A stretch of DNA of 64,000 nucleotides, taken from Balanoglossus misakiensis (lineage: Eukaryota > Hemichordata). The stretch is from the NCBI GenBank assembly GCA_040954595.2, contig CM082579.2, positions 5,890,001 through 5,954,000 on the forward strand. The letters run 5' to 3'. The notes under the pieces were generated by a model that worked only from the letters and a program-made list of their open reading frames with translations, was not told where the DNA came from and made no database searches. The translations under genes were made by a program, and so were the position numbers. The first letter of the stretch is position 1. Every line of letters begins with the position of its first letter. Shown here in pieces: positions 1 through 12,524 of the stretch.

Positions 1-2313
1 CACTTTCTTCCTTTTCATCGATAAGTAGCACCCACTATTATGCCCTTTCATAGTAACACATTCCATACTTGCATGTGGGTCCGGGCAGGTTGAAATTTCA
101 ATTAGAGCTGAAATATGCAGGATTAAAACAAAATTACAAATCTAGTATGAGAACAAAACGATGACGGTGACAATAATCACGATGAAGACAGTGTTATGAT
201 GGTGGAAGTGAATACAAAATGTATGACACGTTTGGTTTGATTGTTTGACTACACGTGGAAAATGGCAAATATAGAATAGGGCAATATTGATGCTGAGTTT
301 AACGCGCGTACATATTTATAAGTCGTGTGTGCATAAGGGGGTGAGTGGGGTCTCAAGTTTAAAAGGGGAAATATTTCAGCTATGCATCAAAAATCATGGG
401 CCGCGCCGTGGCGCATAACTTGTCTAATTTTAATGAATATGCTAAATAAATCATAATGCTTTATTGTATTTTGTAATCGGTTACACACGTACGCGTGCTT
501 GATGAGTTTCACAAAGTGTGCGTCTGTGACCTAAACAGAGAGAATAAAATAAACATGTTCTCAGCGGAGACTATGTGGGTTTTTCTCTATTTAGGGTCGG
601 GTTGTAATGGGGTGTCACCGTCGTTAAACGGGGTACTCCAGAAACCATTGTGGAAAGTGCAATTGTTATCTACGCCGGGTGATTTCAATACAGTGACACT
701 TTTCTGTTTTCTTACATTTTGACAAAATCGTTATTGTTCCCCCCCCCCCCCCGACTTTCTCTGGATCTGGACTTGAAGTTGCCGCGTGCCAGGCGTAATG
801 GAGTGGACGAGAGAACAAACAACAAAGCTATCATTCTCGCTCGCATTCCTATTCCAATGTAAATTTGCCGGGTCCTTGAATTCGGCGAAACGGGTGCTCT
901 AATATTTACATAGAACAACGGAGTGTCTGTCGTCCAATACTTCTGTGGCAACATTCCTGTACTACTAGTAGCAGTAGTACATGCAGCCAGCAACAGAATG
1001 AATCGTTCCCGGGGAGACGTCATTACCAACCAAGCGGAGTGGTAGTGACCACGACAACCTACTTTATTCTTCTGTTTCAGTTTCGCAACATACAGAGCAG
1101 AGAGGTGGATATTTGACCTTGTATCGATACAGTCAACACAAGGGTTAACATTAAATGCATTTGTTGCGGCGATAAGCGCCTGTGATTGTTTGCGTTGATA
1201 ATCACATTACGGCAATTTGCGACCCCCGGCCCCTTCGCCAACTGAAGCCAGGACTGACACAATCGCCGTGTGTCACAACTCCCAAGCGACTGTGGATTGT
1301 AAGGCCTAACTATAAACCTTTAGTCCGACAAATCGGTCTGGACCAAAAATCTATTTAGTAGGGCAAGGGTGTTTCTAGACCACCTGGTCTTCTGGACACT
1401 GGTGATGTAATTATCACGCCATCTAAAATAGTTCAGCGTTGTTTGGGTAATGGAATAATGCCCCTCCCGGCTCTTCAAATCTGGTTTACTTTATTGCTAC
1501 GCTCCGTCACGTGAACGCTACTGGCATGACTGTCGGGTTGATACCAACGACTGGTCGATACCTATCCCATCCGCCGTGTTATGTTATTCCGCCTCCTTGT
1601 GGTTCAAACGCCCCTGTCTTTCCTGAATTTTGAGGGTAACATTTTTGACGCGTCTTTCGATTGATGTTATCTTAATATTCCAATTAAACCGTCTTAAAAC
1701 CGCTTCAAGTAGCCGTATCAAAACAAACAGTCGGACTGAGCGGTGGTCACAGAAGAATTAACGTTACCAACAGGTGTTGATAAATTCGGAAGCATGTTAG
1801 TTTAGTCCATACGTCCTCTGCTGTTTTTATAACGGTGACCAATGTCACCGACATGCTAAACGACAACGCTTTATATCGTCATAACTGTGGCCCTCGGGTC
1901 CCGGATGTGATCGGACTAGATTCAAACAATGGGCAACAGGTATATACGTAGATTGAGCTGTGCGTTCAAACATGTTGGAACAAGCACAATAATCAGTCGC
2001 AGGTTTCAGTTACGACAGACTCCAGATTTAGATATCATGGAAGGAACTCGGGTTGTTTTTGGGGTCTAAGACTTTTAGAATGATAATACGTGCCTTGTAT
2101 TATTAATATTAATTAATTGGTGCTGAGACCAACTCGTCGAGGGAAAACTTTGACATTGAAACGACTGCGCTTCAAGACAATACACACCAACAATACTGAT
2201 TGTTAAACAACTAAAGCGTGTGCTTGAATTTTGTACTTTGAGATGTGATAAAAAAGAACAATGACTCATAAGGAAGTGCCGATAAAGAAGTGTTTTCGTT
2301 ATATTCAACATAC
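1..2313. other. Intron 1 of FGF-B (running off the left edge)
   Basis: Non-coding on the FGF-B reading. I looked on the minus strand for an FGF second exon (IKG..SG.YLAM-like) and found none. A C14 homopolymer lies at 739-752. Nothing else recognisable. Confidence 0.6.
739..752. repeat. C14 homopolymer tract
   Basis: Fourteen consecutive C on the plus strand. Similar C/G runs of 10-19 recur across the window. Confidence 0.98.
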
Positions 2314-2632
2314 CATATTGGTGCTTCTTGTCTCTCGTACTGCTAACACGGCCGTCTGGAAATATCGTCAAGTACCGTCCACTGTACGCGCTACGAATGA
2401 GTCTTAATCTCGGCCCTCCGCCCAATATCGGCGCGTAGAAAGTTCGGGTGCCGTCGTCCTTCATTACTCTGTCGAACACCTTTCGGGACTCATTGTCGAG
2501 TGTCTTATTTATAAGGGAGAGGGTGTCCAGCTTGTCCTCGGCCGCCGGGATAGCGATCGCTTCACCGCACTGCAACACGGCCAGGGAGACGACGAGCCAG
2601 GCGAGCAGAGTCTGCAGGAAAACAACCGACAT
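2314..2632 (-). CDS. FGF-B: first coding exon of a second FGF gene (partial)
   Basis: 319 nt from ATG to a good donor (TATG then GTATGT), phase 1, the same junction phase as FGF-A exon 1. It encodes 106 residues. Residues 1-25 form a clear signal peptide (VVFLQTLLAWLVVSLAVL). Two sequons follow (NKT at 42, NES at 47), then the start of an FGF core: RLRLIRSAYSGRYLTIFPDG and RDKKHQYG (about 75-106). The ATG at 2632 is preferred over the in-frame ATG at 2704 because it puts the signal peptide at the N-terminus. No FGF exon 2 was found in 1-2313 on the minus strand, so the rest of the gene is probably beyond the left edge. A dead first exon is possible but the open frame and donor argue against it. 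Confidence 0.82.
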
Positions 2633-5120
2633 GGTTCCGACACCATCCTGGAGTGTTGCCGTGACGGAATCGCCGTTGTAAGTCAGGCCGCTAAATTGGT
2701 GCATGGAACCGCGAGAGAGAGAGAAAAAAACCTACAACGACCGCGTCGAGTTCAACACCTGATGTCTGTGGGCTGACACGGCACCGAGAGACTGGGTGAC
2801 ACCAGAGGTATGTTAACAATTTGTACACTGCGATACCAATCCAGCTACCATTGTTATATCGCCGCGCAGGTAGTAGTAGTGATGACAGTGCCAGCCGCTA
2901 TATACCGTCCGCTTTACAACGTCCTTCGGCTCCAACCAACGCGTATGGTGCACTTCAACAAAACAGCGTTTTTTTCCACCGTTGCTTTATAAGCGCGCTC
3001 TTCTAAGGGGCTGCTACCACCCACGTCACTGGTTGCCGAATACCCTACACTGGGATTGTCACCACGAAGATAAGGCGGTAACGGCAGCCATTCCAATTGA
3101 AAAAATCGTTTCGGATTCGCCGCGACTTGTATTTCACTAACGTCGTTTCTAAAAATTAGAACGTCACGAAGCTGAAGAGTTAATAGTGATTTTAAAATCT
3201 TTGTTGTCGTTCTAGTTCGAACACAAAACAAAACAACCTTAGATTTCAATGGCATTCCCCAACAACTTGAACTCATGGCTCCGCCCCTAAAGTTCAACAC
3301 GTCCTCCTATCTCCCCACATTTTGTTCTGATCAAATATTTGCAAATAAATAGAAAATTTATAAATATGTACACATTAAACCAACTTAAATGTTACTTTAG
3401 GCAGACGCCGGCTCTCCGCTGACTCGGAAGAATGTTGATTCTAAATATAGTTATGACGAGTGTCGACATTTTGCATTCGATATGGACCTCAGACACGCGC
3501 CGCCAGAAGTTTTGTCCGCCATATTTACCAATGCTCAAATCGCAACTTTTGATCACAGTAGCCAGACAAGAAACATGGTAGCTATGACTCGATTACCTTT
3601 TTACGTAATCGAAGTCATCATTATTGTCTGTCACAAAGCGGCCGATTTCAGATAACCAGATCGCTGGTCCGCGAAGAATGTGCCAAATCGTCGGCCATGG
3701 TTCTGACGTGACACCTAAAAAATTCTTTGGCTATTTCTTGTTTTAATCTTATAAAGAATATTTTGCCTTAAAAATCCCGTCTTTTCAAAAGATCCGCAAA
3801 TATGACCGGATCAGGGTACAACACCCGAACAATAGCCTGGTTGCGTCAAATCATGATCGATTGCTTGTTATAAGCACTTTATGTAGGTCAAACGGCCACA
3901 CTCCAAACATTCTCCATTATCATTTAAAATTGGGATTCATAAATGTGACGACTATGTCGTCCGATGGATTCGATTGTGTTGATAAAGAAAGCGTATTCAA
4001 GCAACCCTGGAATACTTGTGTGCACTTGGGTCTCGTGACAGCCTCGACAAACCACAGTCTTCCGACAAACCTGCTTATACAGGTGTGTTCATACACACAC
4101 TCCGAAGCAGTCTCGACCATGAAAATTGATGAGACGTTTGATGGAGACGCCATCTTTACTTTTGTACCTAACGAAGCACGACGTTTTATAGGGTCCATCA
4201 TGATTCCGCCATCGGCGGCCTGAAAGATGCGTTAATATTTACGACCCCAAGTAAATTTATTCTTTTTGTGTGACCAGTGGTTTTTATGAAGTGCACATGT
4301 ATATACATTACATCCTTGGCTCCACGAAACCATGATCGTAGCGCAGTTTCCGTCTTTCAGCCCGAGGGCAATTGTTGAAACATTTGAAGTTCTCGAACTA
4401 TTGATTTGGCTCGCCACGGTCACGTGACTGTGATCTCGCCGGACAACGAACGGTGTCGTGCCTTAGTGTGGGCGTATCGAAAACGATCGGAAGTGTGTAC
4501 CTTGTATTTTTAAATTTAAAAAATCTGATTCAGGTGATAAGATACGTTGACTGACTAGAAACCGTATCTGGCATATCGTCAAGGAAGGCTGAAAATTATG
4601 AAGTGAGAAAATGACTAGTTTCCTGGTCGTAGCATGTATTTTATGTTTTGACACTCCTTTTTCCTACTGTGTTCAATACACGGGGAACCTTTTTAGTCTG
4701 AATTCACAGACAAAAACATACTATTAGACAAGGAGTTGCGTTTGGCAAAAAGTTCATGCGGTGATTAGACACGATACGAACGAATCGCTGACCATGTGTG
4801 ACCAATTATGGACAATTTATAACAACCACGTACATCGCTTGACCGATGATCCTATCCATCCGTGACAAGACAGAACGAGATAGACTGACGCCATGTTCCA
4901 ACTTGTGCCGTAACAACAGTTTAGAACACCCCCTCACCCCCAGATCAATGTTTGTATTAATGTCTTCTGTCCCGACTAGTAGTCGGCCAATTTTGAGTAT
5001 GACCCGGAATTTCTTGGAAAATGAGAAGCGGATTTTTTTCCAGGTTTTTTGTCTTGATCTTGACTACCAAACGCGTCTGCCATTTGTCTGTATTGCGTAA
5101 ATGGGGAGGGCGGTTGAAAA

Positions 5121-5142
5121 ATGGATGGATGGATGGATGGAT
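5121..5142. repeat. (TGGA)n microsatellite
   Basis: About five perfect 4-bp units of ATGG/TGGA. Confidence 0.95.
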
Positions 5143-6302
5143 ATTTGTGCGTACATGCACGTAAGTTGCTGACTGCACAGCACAGTTTGTATGAAGTGAA
5201 CTGCACTCAATTCTCCCGGTCATTGACTTGTCCACCACGCGTGAAAGTTAAACTTCTAGAATCACTGAACTCCAGCTACCCCACAAGCAGTGCAGTGGGG
5301 ACAAATGGAGTCCGACGCTCTTTACTTCACGAAGTGCTATTTTTAACTTGGCGACACCAAGACAAGACCATACGCAGACACAGATTGACAAGTCACAGGG
5401 TTGCGAGACACGGAGCAAAAACTGACCACTTGATCTTTTCGTCTGTAAACAGCCTGCTGCCTGCAACAACCGTAACCGTATCCGCACCGCATCGATAGCA
5501 ACACGCCTGGTCCGGCATTTCCACGAAAAAAACTCCTTTGGGTCGCGGTCGATGTCGTATAGTGTCGTGTCTAGACTGTACTATCCCCCGTATCGGTGAC
5601 CCGTAGGACTTTCGTCTTGTTAGCGTAATGTGACAGTTTGCGATCTCGTCAAACGTCACACGTACATGGCTGTATTAAACTAGGTCCCACAGTCTGGTCA
5701 AATCGTGTTATCAACTTCACTTGGTACAATCTCGTGTTCAGCGCCGAATAAACTTCTCACCACCCTATTAACACCTAGTGCAAGTTGTCTGTTTTCTTAC
5801 CACGGCGCGTAATATCAGCTGTAACTTTTGCTGATATTTTCAATATTTTTATTCAGCGTTTATACGGTGCAGTTTCTTGTTCTACTCTCTACATCATGTT
5901 GACATGCCTAGTACATGTATTCAGTTCATCGTCACAGCATGTCTACCTGCATAGAAACAGAAATTGTATTGTCTGCTGCTGAATTTTAGTACTGACTGAA
6001 TATCATTTCACCTTACACGTACTCGTACTTTGTTCACGAGCTGAGTGCGTGGCATTTAAACGAACGAAGTTAGCGAGTAGAACAAGAAATCTTAGCCTTT
6101 AAACAGACCGAAAAGTGAAATAATCACCAACGATTAGCTGGTGTTCATTACGGATACTTTGTGCATCAGCTAATTACTGGCCGACTTCTGTCAGTTTTGT
6201 CCCAAATAGGACTAGGAGGGAGGGGTGCGCGTTCACCGACATTTCCAGGACGTTAAGTCAGATGACTACCCAGATGTAGTGCATGGTTATTACATTGTAG
6301 CC

Positions 6303-6338
6303 TCCGCTTTGCTTCTCTAGTTTTGGAAGCAAAGCGGA
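6303..6338. repeat. Perfect 13-bp inverted repeat (hairpin)
   Basis: TCCGCTTTGCTTC at 6303-6315 and its exact complement GAAGCAAAGCGGA at 6326-6338, separated by a 10-nt loop. It lies upstream of FGF-B with no neighbouring coding exon. Function unknown; the stem is too short for a typical microRNA precursor. Confidence 0.9.
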
Positions 6339-7790
6339 CAAAATACAGATAGATACTGGGCTACGGACGACAGACATGGTTTTTGCCACCAAGTACAAGT
6401 GTTTGGTTCTTGTCTGTCCGCGCGCGATGGAAATAACACAACAATAGTCAATTCACCTTTGGAATCAACGCAACATTTCACTCATCAGTAGCCAGCAATA
6501 AAGATACGCTGCACCCCCATATGTGTCTGTCGGCTTACTATCAGTTATCAGTATTCACACCCCGGAGTTGAACTCTTTTGGCGGCGATCGTAGAAGTCGT
6601 TTACCTTCGTGGATTCGCAAAAATGACAATTGTCGACAAACCAGAGCGTGCGTCGTATCACCCCGCCCTCACCGAGCAGTATCATATGGCCCGATTGACG
6701 CACGCGAAATCGGTCGCTTCGGAGGGAATGCTATCACTTGAGCTTACGCAGCTCTGTGATGTTTAGCTTTAAATATATGTCGAGTGACATGTGAACGCGT
6801 AAGAAAAAAAATATAAGAAAGTCGACAATTCCGTCGAAATGTCGGTTTCTGGGGCAAATATGCTAATTTCCAGGTGGACTTGAAAGTGAAAGAGGTCAGT
6901 GACCACATTTTGACCACTGAGCAGTTACAAAAATATCCACGATTGCTTTGCAGAAAGGCGATCAAATCATTCCTTTTAGCCCTTCGCAGTAAAGAAATAT
7001 TTTGAAATTGCGTTTCATAATTAATCATTAAATAAAATAAAATAGCATACTACATGAAAAATCAGTTGGATAAGCCAGACATGTCGGCCATGTAAATTAT
7101 AGAGTTATCGGCGCGACAGACACAATACATTTGCGTGGTGGAGATGATTCAGATACATCATTGGTGTAAAGTACAAAAACGTTCGGACCGATGATAAACA
7201 TCCATTCAGATAGTTGGTTTAAATTAGACTAGAACTATACCTCTCCGTGTGCTTGGCAATAATAGTTTCACTCCACGTGGAATATCGACTTTGCATCCGT
7301 CAGCCATTTGTTATCGTTGATGCCAACATGGAATTGAAACGATAGTGCGCCCCCGACGGGCAACATAATGCCACCTGTTGTTGCGCATGATATTAAATGC
7401 AAAATTTCACAGCTGTCACTGAAAGTAATTAAATTTAAATATAATTATCTGTCAGGCAATAAATGGACGTCCCAGTTCATCAGATACTTGGGAAGCAATT
7501 ATTGAATTTCAATAATTACCAAACGGCCAAAAATGTCATTAACGTCCGTTATCCCAAACACCTACGCTTATTGCCAAGCTCATAATACATCCTGTACAAA
7601 TACAGTGCAGTAATTCTTTTTGAAAAACCATCGCGTTTTTGGACATTGAGTAAACATCCTGCTGGCTGTTCGTTTGTTTAAATCGATATTCTTTACATGA
7701 GGAAAAAGTTGCCTTGTAAAACACTTGCCTCTTCTTTCAAGAAACACTGAGTTATTCCTCGCTCGCTATTTGAAGTGGAGAAGGTTAATG

Positions 7791-7806
7791 TTCGAGAATA
7801 TTCTCG
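7791..7806. promoter_or_regulatory. Heat-shock-element-like palindrome
   Basis: TTCGAGAATATTC (7791-7803) fits the three-unit pattern TTC-nn-GAA-nn-TTC of HSF binding sites exactly. It overlaps a perfect 14-bp palindrome, CGAGAATATTCTCG (7793-7806). The distance to the FGF-B start is about 5 kb; no adjacent gene is known, so function is only a possibility. Confidence 0.4.
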
Positions 7807-8641
7807 TCTTCTGCCGTCAAAGCATGCAAAGTGGGCGGTGCGGCGATTAATTGACGAGCGCTCCTCTTTTCACGTGAGCAGGGCCCGGGTCGGTGCACTG
7901 TGCATATTCCGTACATCGCGGTTGCCGTCTCTGCGCAAATGGCCTCATGAATCATTCATAAACTATCTCCTGTGCAGCTGTTGAGATAGAAATGGTGTAA
8001 TATTCATGATATTCCATTAGGCAAAGCGCGAAGCCGCTCCTGTCTTGTCTTGTCTTTGCCGCGAAATCCTCGAGAAGTGTATCAGTCCATTTCAGCATGA
8101 CCGGTCTCTATCTTCAGGGCTTTCATTCTATTAAGGAGAACCCGCATTCGACGCAAATAGCCGAAGGCGGTATCGATAAAGAAAATCTCGCCTATTTTAT
8201 CACGCCCACGGCCGCGGCAACATATCCAGAAACATTTGCCATAGTTTGGGGAATTGGGGAATTCCTTTATGCAAATACAGACACTTACTGAGTGCTGCGA
8301 TCGGTTATTACCTTGGGAGACACTCAGAGATCTTTAAATTGATCTATTGCACGATTTACAGACCTAAGTGATGACGACGAAACGATGGTCTCATAGTAAT
8401 AAATGGACGCCCGAGCTTTTAAAATTTTAAAGGGTTTCACCGGGCAATTAGAGGCTTACTTTGCAATACTAATACATTTTATCATTGGTTTAATGGATGA
8501 AGTTAAGATGAAGTCTCCGCCACGCATCCAGTGGATAACTCGACGTGCGCAAGTAAGCGTTGTCATAAATCTGCCTATTAGCCGGCTGTTAAGTCTTCGC
8601 AGCCGAGCACATCGCCTCCTCCGTATATAAGGTTAACGGCG

Positions 8642-8643
<2 letters not shown>

Positions 8644-8684
<41 letters not shown>
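8644..8684. repeat. (ATC)n microsatellite
   Basis: About 13-14 perfect ATC units. Confidence 0.97.
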
Positions 8685-9689
8685 GACGATGATGTCACTT
8701 TTGGTGTCATGACATCACCGTATGATTATTCCTTGGCAGGGTGAGGTGAAAAACAGCATCTGCAAACGAACGTTTCTAGGTTTTCCCGCGAAGTATGGGT
8801 TACTAAACATATATCATTTGCATTGAATTGAGAAACTACAGACTTGGCGAAGTTACGGTTCGGATCGACCGCTTTGTACAGCTATTCGTCTTCTCGACCG
8901 GAAATTGTGTATTTTTGCTGAGCAATCACAATTAGTGACCGATGAAGAAAGAAAATGAGACGAAATTGTTATCGTTCCGGAGTGGTTTTTAAATAACACG
9001 ATCAAAGACTCCTATGAAAAAAACACCCAGTCCGATCACGTGCAATGTTTGGTTATGAAACGGGAGATGGTTTCTTTGATATCACCAATTCAATATACCA
9101 CTCGTCATTATCTTTATGGCTATTTAGTTATCTAACATTTATCTCTTCCTGGTCAAGCGATAATAATTTGATCAATTATTTATCGATCGTCTGAACAAAC
9201 ACACCTGCAACGCATTTATTTCGTCTCATCATTAATTTCATCTCTGATTGATATTCGAAAAGCAAATCATCTCACAGTTTTGCGACTGAGAATCATGAAT
9301 GCCCAAAAGGCGGATGACCTTCGCAAGGGTTCGATGCTTTGTGGCGCGCGTGCGCACTGAGCTGTGCTGTACAGACGGCGCGTCGCACAGATATGTAGAC
9401 AAAACAGTTTCCATAAAGTTCATTTATTTCAAATTAAAATATAACAAGGGTGCTTAGCTTTAAGCTGAAACTTACATCACATTTTCGTCAAGATCTCTTT
9501 AAATAATTGCCCCCCATGTCAAGCCACTGGCGTGGAATGGACCACGTCGATTGCATCAATGTACAACTACACTTTTTGGAGGACACGTGAATATTTCCTC
9601 CCGTTTTTGTCGTTTTAGTATGAAAGGGGTAGCCCAACATCTCACCAAGCAGTATGTTACTTCGTATACAGTGAAGTAAACTCTGGGGT

Positions 9690-9701
9690 CCCCCCCCCCC
9701 C
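9690..9701. repeat. C12 homopolymer tract
   Basis: Twelve consecutive C on the plus strand. Confidence 0.95.
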
Positions 9702-12278
9702 ACAAATCACAGTGAATTTGCGACGCGCGGGAACAAGAAAAAAATCGAAATCTGTGGTATTACTTCAGCTTTGTCATATATATTTGGAATTTCATTCGAG
9801 ATTTCGATTTCAGATATTAGTCTATGATCGATTGTCGAATATGATAAAGTGTGATTTCTTCACATCTTGACAATGTTTACGGTTTAATGATTGAGACTGG
9901 GGAAAAAACTTTCAACGACCAAGTTAACTTTCTGGATTGTTTTGCGTCAAGTTAAATTTCAGTGGCACTGCCTTGTTTATAGATTGCCTTAGTCTTTGAG
10001 GTTACACCCTCGTTCCCAAGATCCCTGGTCACGTGCCTTGTCAGTCCCCTTGAAACAGTTTGATTGTGAACTACATGTATTTAAATAAAATACACGGCCT
10101 AGACTTCATCATTTCGGGCGACATACAATTTCTGATAACAGGACTGGCAAACTTCGATCTACGAAGCTGTGTTTCTTTCATGTCTGTAATTTACACGCAC
10201 AAACGGACTTTCAAAATAGCACCTTCAATTAAAACTCCCTTGCCGACACTTTAGAATCACACTTTCCTTTTAACCCCTAGCTGATCGTTTATGATCAAGC
10301 CCCCCCCTCCGGAAGTTTCATAAAGGGGCAATCGTCCAGGCTGCGCATGCGCTTGTTTTATCCTCAGTCTTCACACATTCGTCTCTCTCCACCCTTTTAT
10401 AAATAAATGTATATTCAAGATTTTCTCTTTTAAAAAAAACTAAGCACAAAAATAAAGTTTTGCCTGACTAATCTAAAATCTAAAAGTTCAGTAAATAACG
10501 TTTAATATATACAACATTTCAAATACTTCTACAAGACACCAAAAGGCAATTGCACTGTACAAGTTAAAACGGACAACACTTTAGATATTATCTCCATTCT
10601 AGTAATCTAGTGTCTTCTTTAATAAAATGGCCTATATTTGTGTAACATCTATGATAAATATGGTGATTGAACCTTTGGATACCCTGAAACTGGAGAGTCT
10701 CCATATAATTGATTAAAAACATATACGTAATATATTAATATACGTACTCCATCTCACTTTCATATTTACTACCAGTGTTACAGTCAATATCATCATTATT
10801 TTGATAATAAATATATCGGAGAATAAGTTGTCCGTAGAGAACACCGATGTCCGGAAGCTTGTGTACGAGAAACCGACATATAAATCGTGGATGTATCATT
10901 ATTTACAAGGTGGGTCCTGATTGGTTGGTGGACTCTCTCTGCATCAGCCTCCGTGATTGGTCGAGCGCTTGGTTACCGGGGTGTTGGGAGGATCGCAGAA
11001 GAACCCGAAAATTGAGGTACATTTATCATGCGTATATTTCTGTTTGTAAAGAAACACGGTCACCCGACGTGGTAAAAGTTTAAAAAGTCGAGCGAAGGAA
11101 TTCCGGGCGTGTTTCAACGGTGTTCAATTGACAAGAGCAACCGCCACTAAAACGTGCAAAAGACTATTTTCAACTAATATGCCTTTAAAAAACAATTTAT
11201 TATACCCCAAATACACATTTAATACCCTCGTCATATTGAGCTGGTTGTCTAAACTTTTGTTCTTTAAAAAAATAAAATAATTTGAACCATATTATGTAGC
11301 ATTTGGGAGAGATGCTATGATGAACACCCCCGTGCATTTTTGAGAATGTCATGCGCTGAAGGTGCGTTCGGGTTGATAGGGGTCACATACCCCGGGGGTG
11401 GCTTGTAATAGTGGGGCAATTAAAGTCTTGTCTACTATCAATATATTGGACTGGAGATCGGCAACAGCATACCCCAAACCTGATTGTCAACACGATTGCC
11501 CCTGGCGAAGCATTGCAATGAAGGTTCCGTGGGAGCTGAGCTCAATGGGTTTTGATGATTGCGACCATCTCAAAAGCCAGGGCCTTGGCATGATTCGGGT
11601 TTGTGTAAACATATCAGAAACCAGGCGTCCGGCGTCAGGTTTATCTTCCAGGTGAACGGGGAAAAATTGCCCACGTTACTTTTTCCCTATAAACTACCAA
11701 TTTCCATGGTTACGCATTCAACATCCGCGGCAGTTCGCTAATTATGCACATCGCTGTCACGTTGCTCGGTACGAGCAAATGCGGAGGTCGGTATTTTCGG
11801 TTTTAATGCTTTTACCGGTACGACATTTTTTATATCCAGGGGAAGTATCTACCGTCCTTCTCTAGCCATTTCCGGATTCAGCCATCTTGCAAAACACATC
11901 ACAGCCTTCCTGGTCGGTCACTAAGAGATTTACATGTATTTAAAAAATACTATACAGGTAACAACTGCCATAGCGAAATAATGATCGGTATAATGGGAGC
12001 GCTTTCTCGGCAGTTGCTTTCAAATCGGCGACAGTCGGCGTACATCCTTCTCTGGAGAACATTACACCTTCTGAGCTATAGCGGCTCGCGTGGCGGTGTC
12101 CTTAATTCCATAGAAATACATTCTGTGATCCACATCTTGTAAATTAGATGGAAGTGGCTATTACGCGTCGTGTCAGTGCAGTTGCCTATGCCGTCCATGT
12201 AATAGTAATGCTGGATTCCCATTTGTGTAAATAAGAGGCGATTTTACAAATGTGTGTGTGGGTTTTTCCCCCTTATTT

Positions 12279-12524
12279 TCAGTTGTGCCGGCTGAGATGA
12301 GTTCTCGCTGCCTCGAAATCGTCACTGTCCAAATGTCTGGGCAGAAATAGCACACTCTTCCTGCCTGGTTTGGTCTGGGGGCCGCGAAGAGGCTTTCCTC
12401 TCCTATCCAGAGCTACGTAGTAGCTCCTCTTCCTGTGCGGGGGGTATTTCACAGACTTGTACGTGTTGTACTTCGAGCCCGTGTTCATCGCTTCGCTGAA
12501 ATGACAATTCCTCGTCTTCGATTG
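12279..12524 (-). CDS. Fgf1/2-like: FGF-A coding exon 3 with stop
   Basis: 246 nt after the acceptor CCCCTGCAG, in phase 0, ending at TGA. It encodes residues 157-237. The second conserved FGF cysteine is present (NCHFSEAM, Cys163), followed by YNTYKS, RSYYVALDRRGKPLRG and SVLFLPR. These are the hallmark strands of the C-terminal third of the FGF trefoil. The tail after LFLPR is short (18 residues), so no long basic C-terminal extension exists. Confidence 0.94.
   Translation of the reverse strand, partial: QSKTRNCHFSEAMNTGSKYNTYKSVKYPPHRKRSYYVALDRRGKPLRGPQTKPGRKSVLFLPRHLDSDDFEAARTHLSRHN

Larger units (their letters stand above)
2633..12278. other. Intergenic region between FGF-A and FGF-B (FGF-B 5' side)
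   Basis: About 9.6 kb with no recognisable exon. It should contain the FGF-B promoter, near 2700-2800 or beyond an upstream untranslated exon, and the FGF-A 3' UTR just left of 12279. Notable items are a TGGA microsatellite (5121-5142), a 13-bp inverted repeat (6303-6338), a heat-shock-element-like palindrome (7791-7806), an ATC microsatellite (8644-8684) and a C12 run (9690-9701). The stretch 10260-10830 is AT-rich with nothing else visible. Confidence 0.6.

Noticed and set aside
1-2313. Possible second exon of FGF-B
   Set aside because: No FGF strand motif was found on the minus strand; FGF-A has a 5.7 kb first intron, so an off-window exon is expected.
2633-2704. In-frame upstream ATG for FGF-B (24 extra residues)
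   Set aside because: Using it would bury the signal peptide inside the protein; the ATG at 2632 puts it at the N-terminus.
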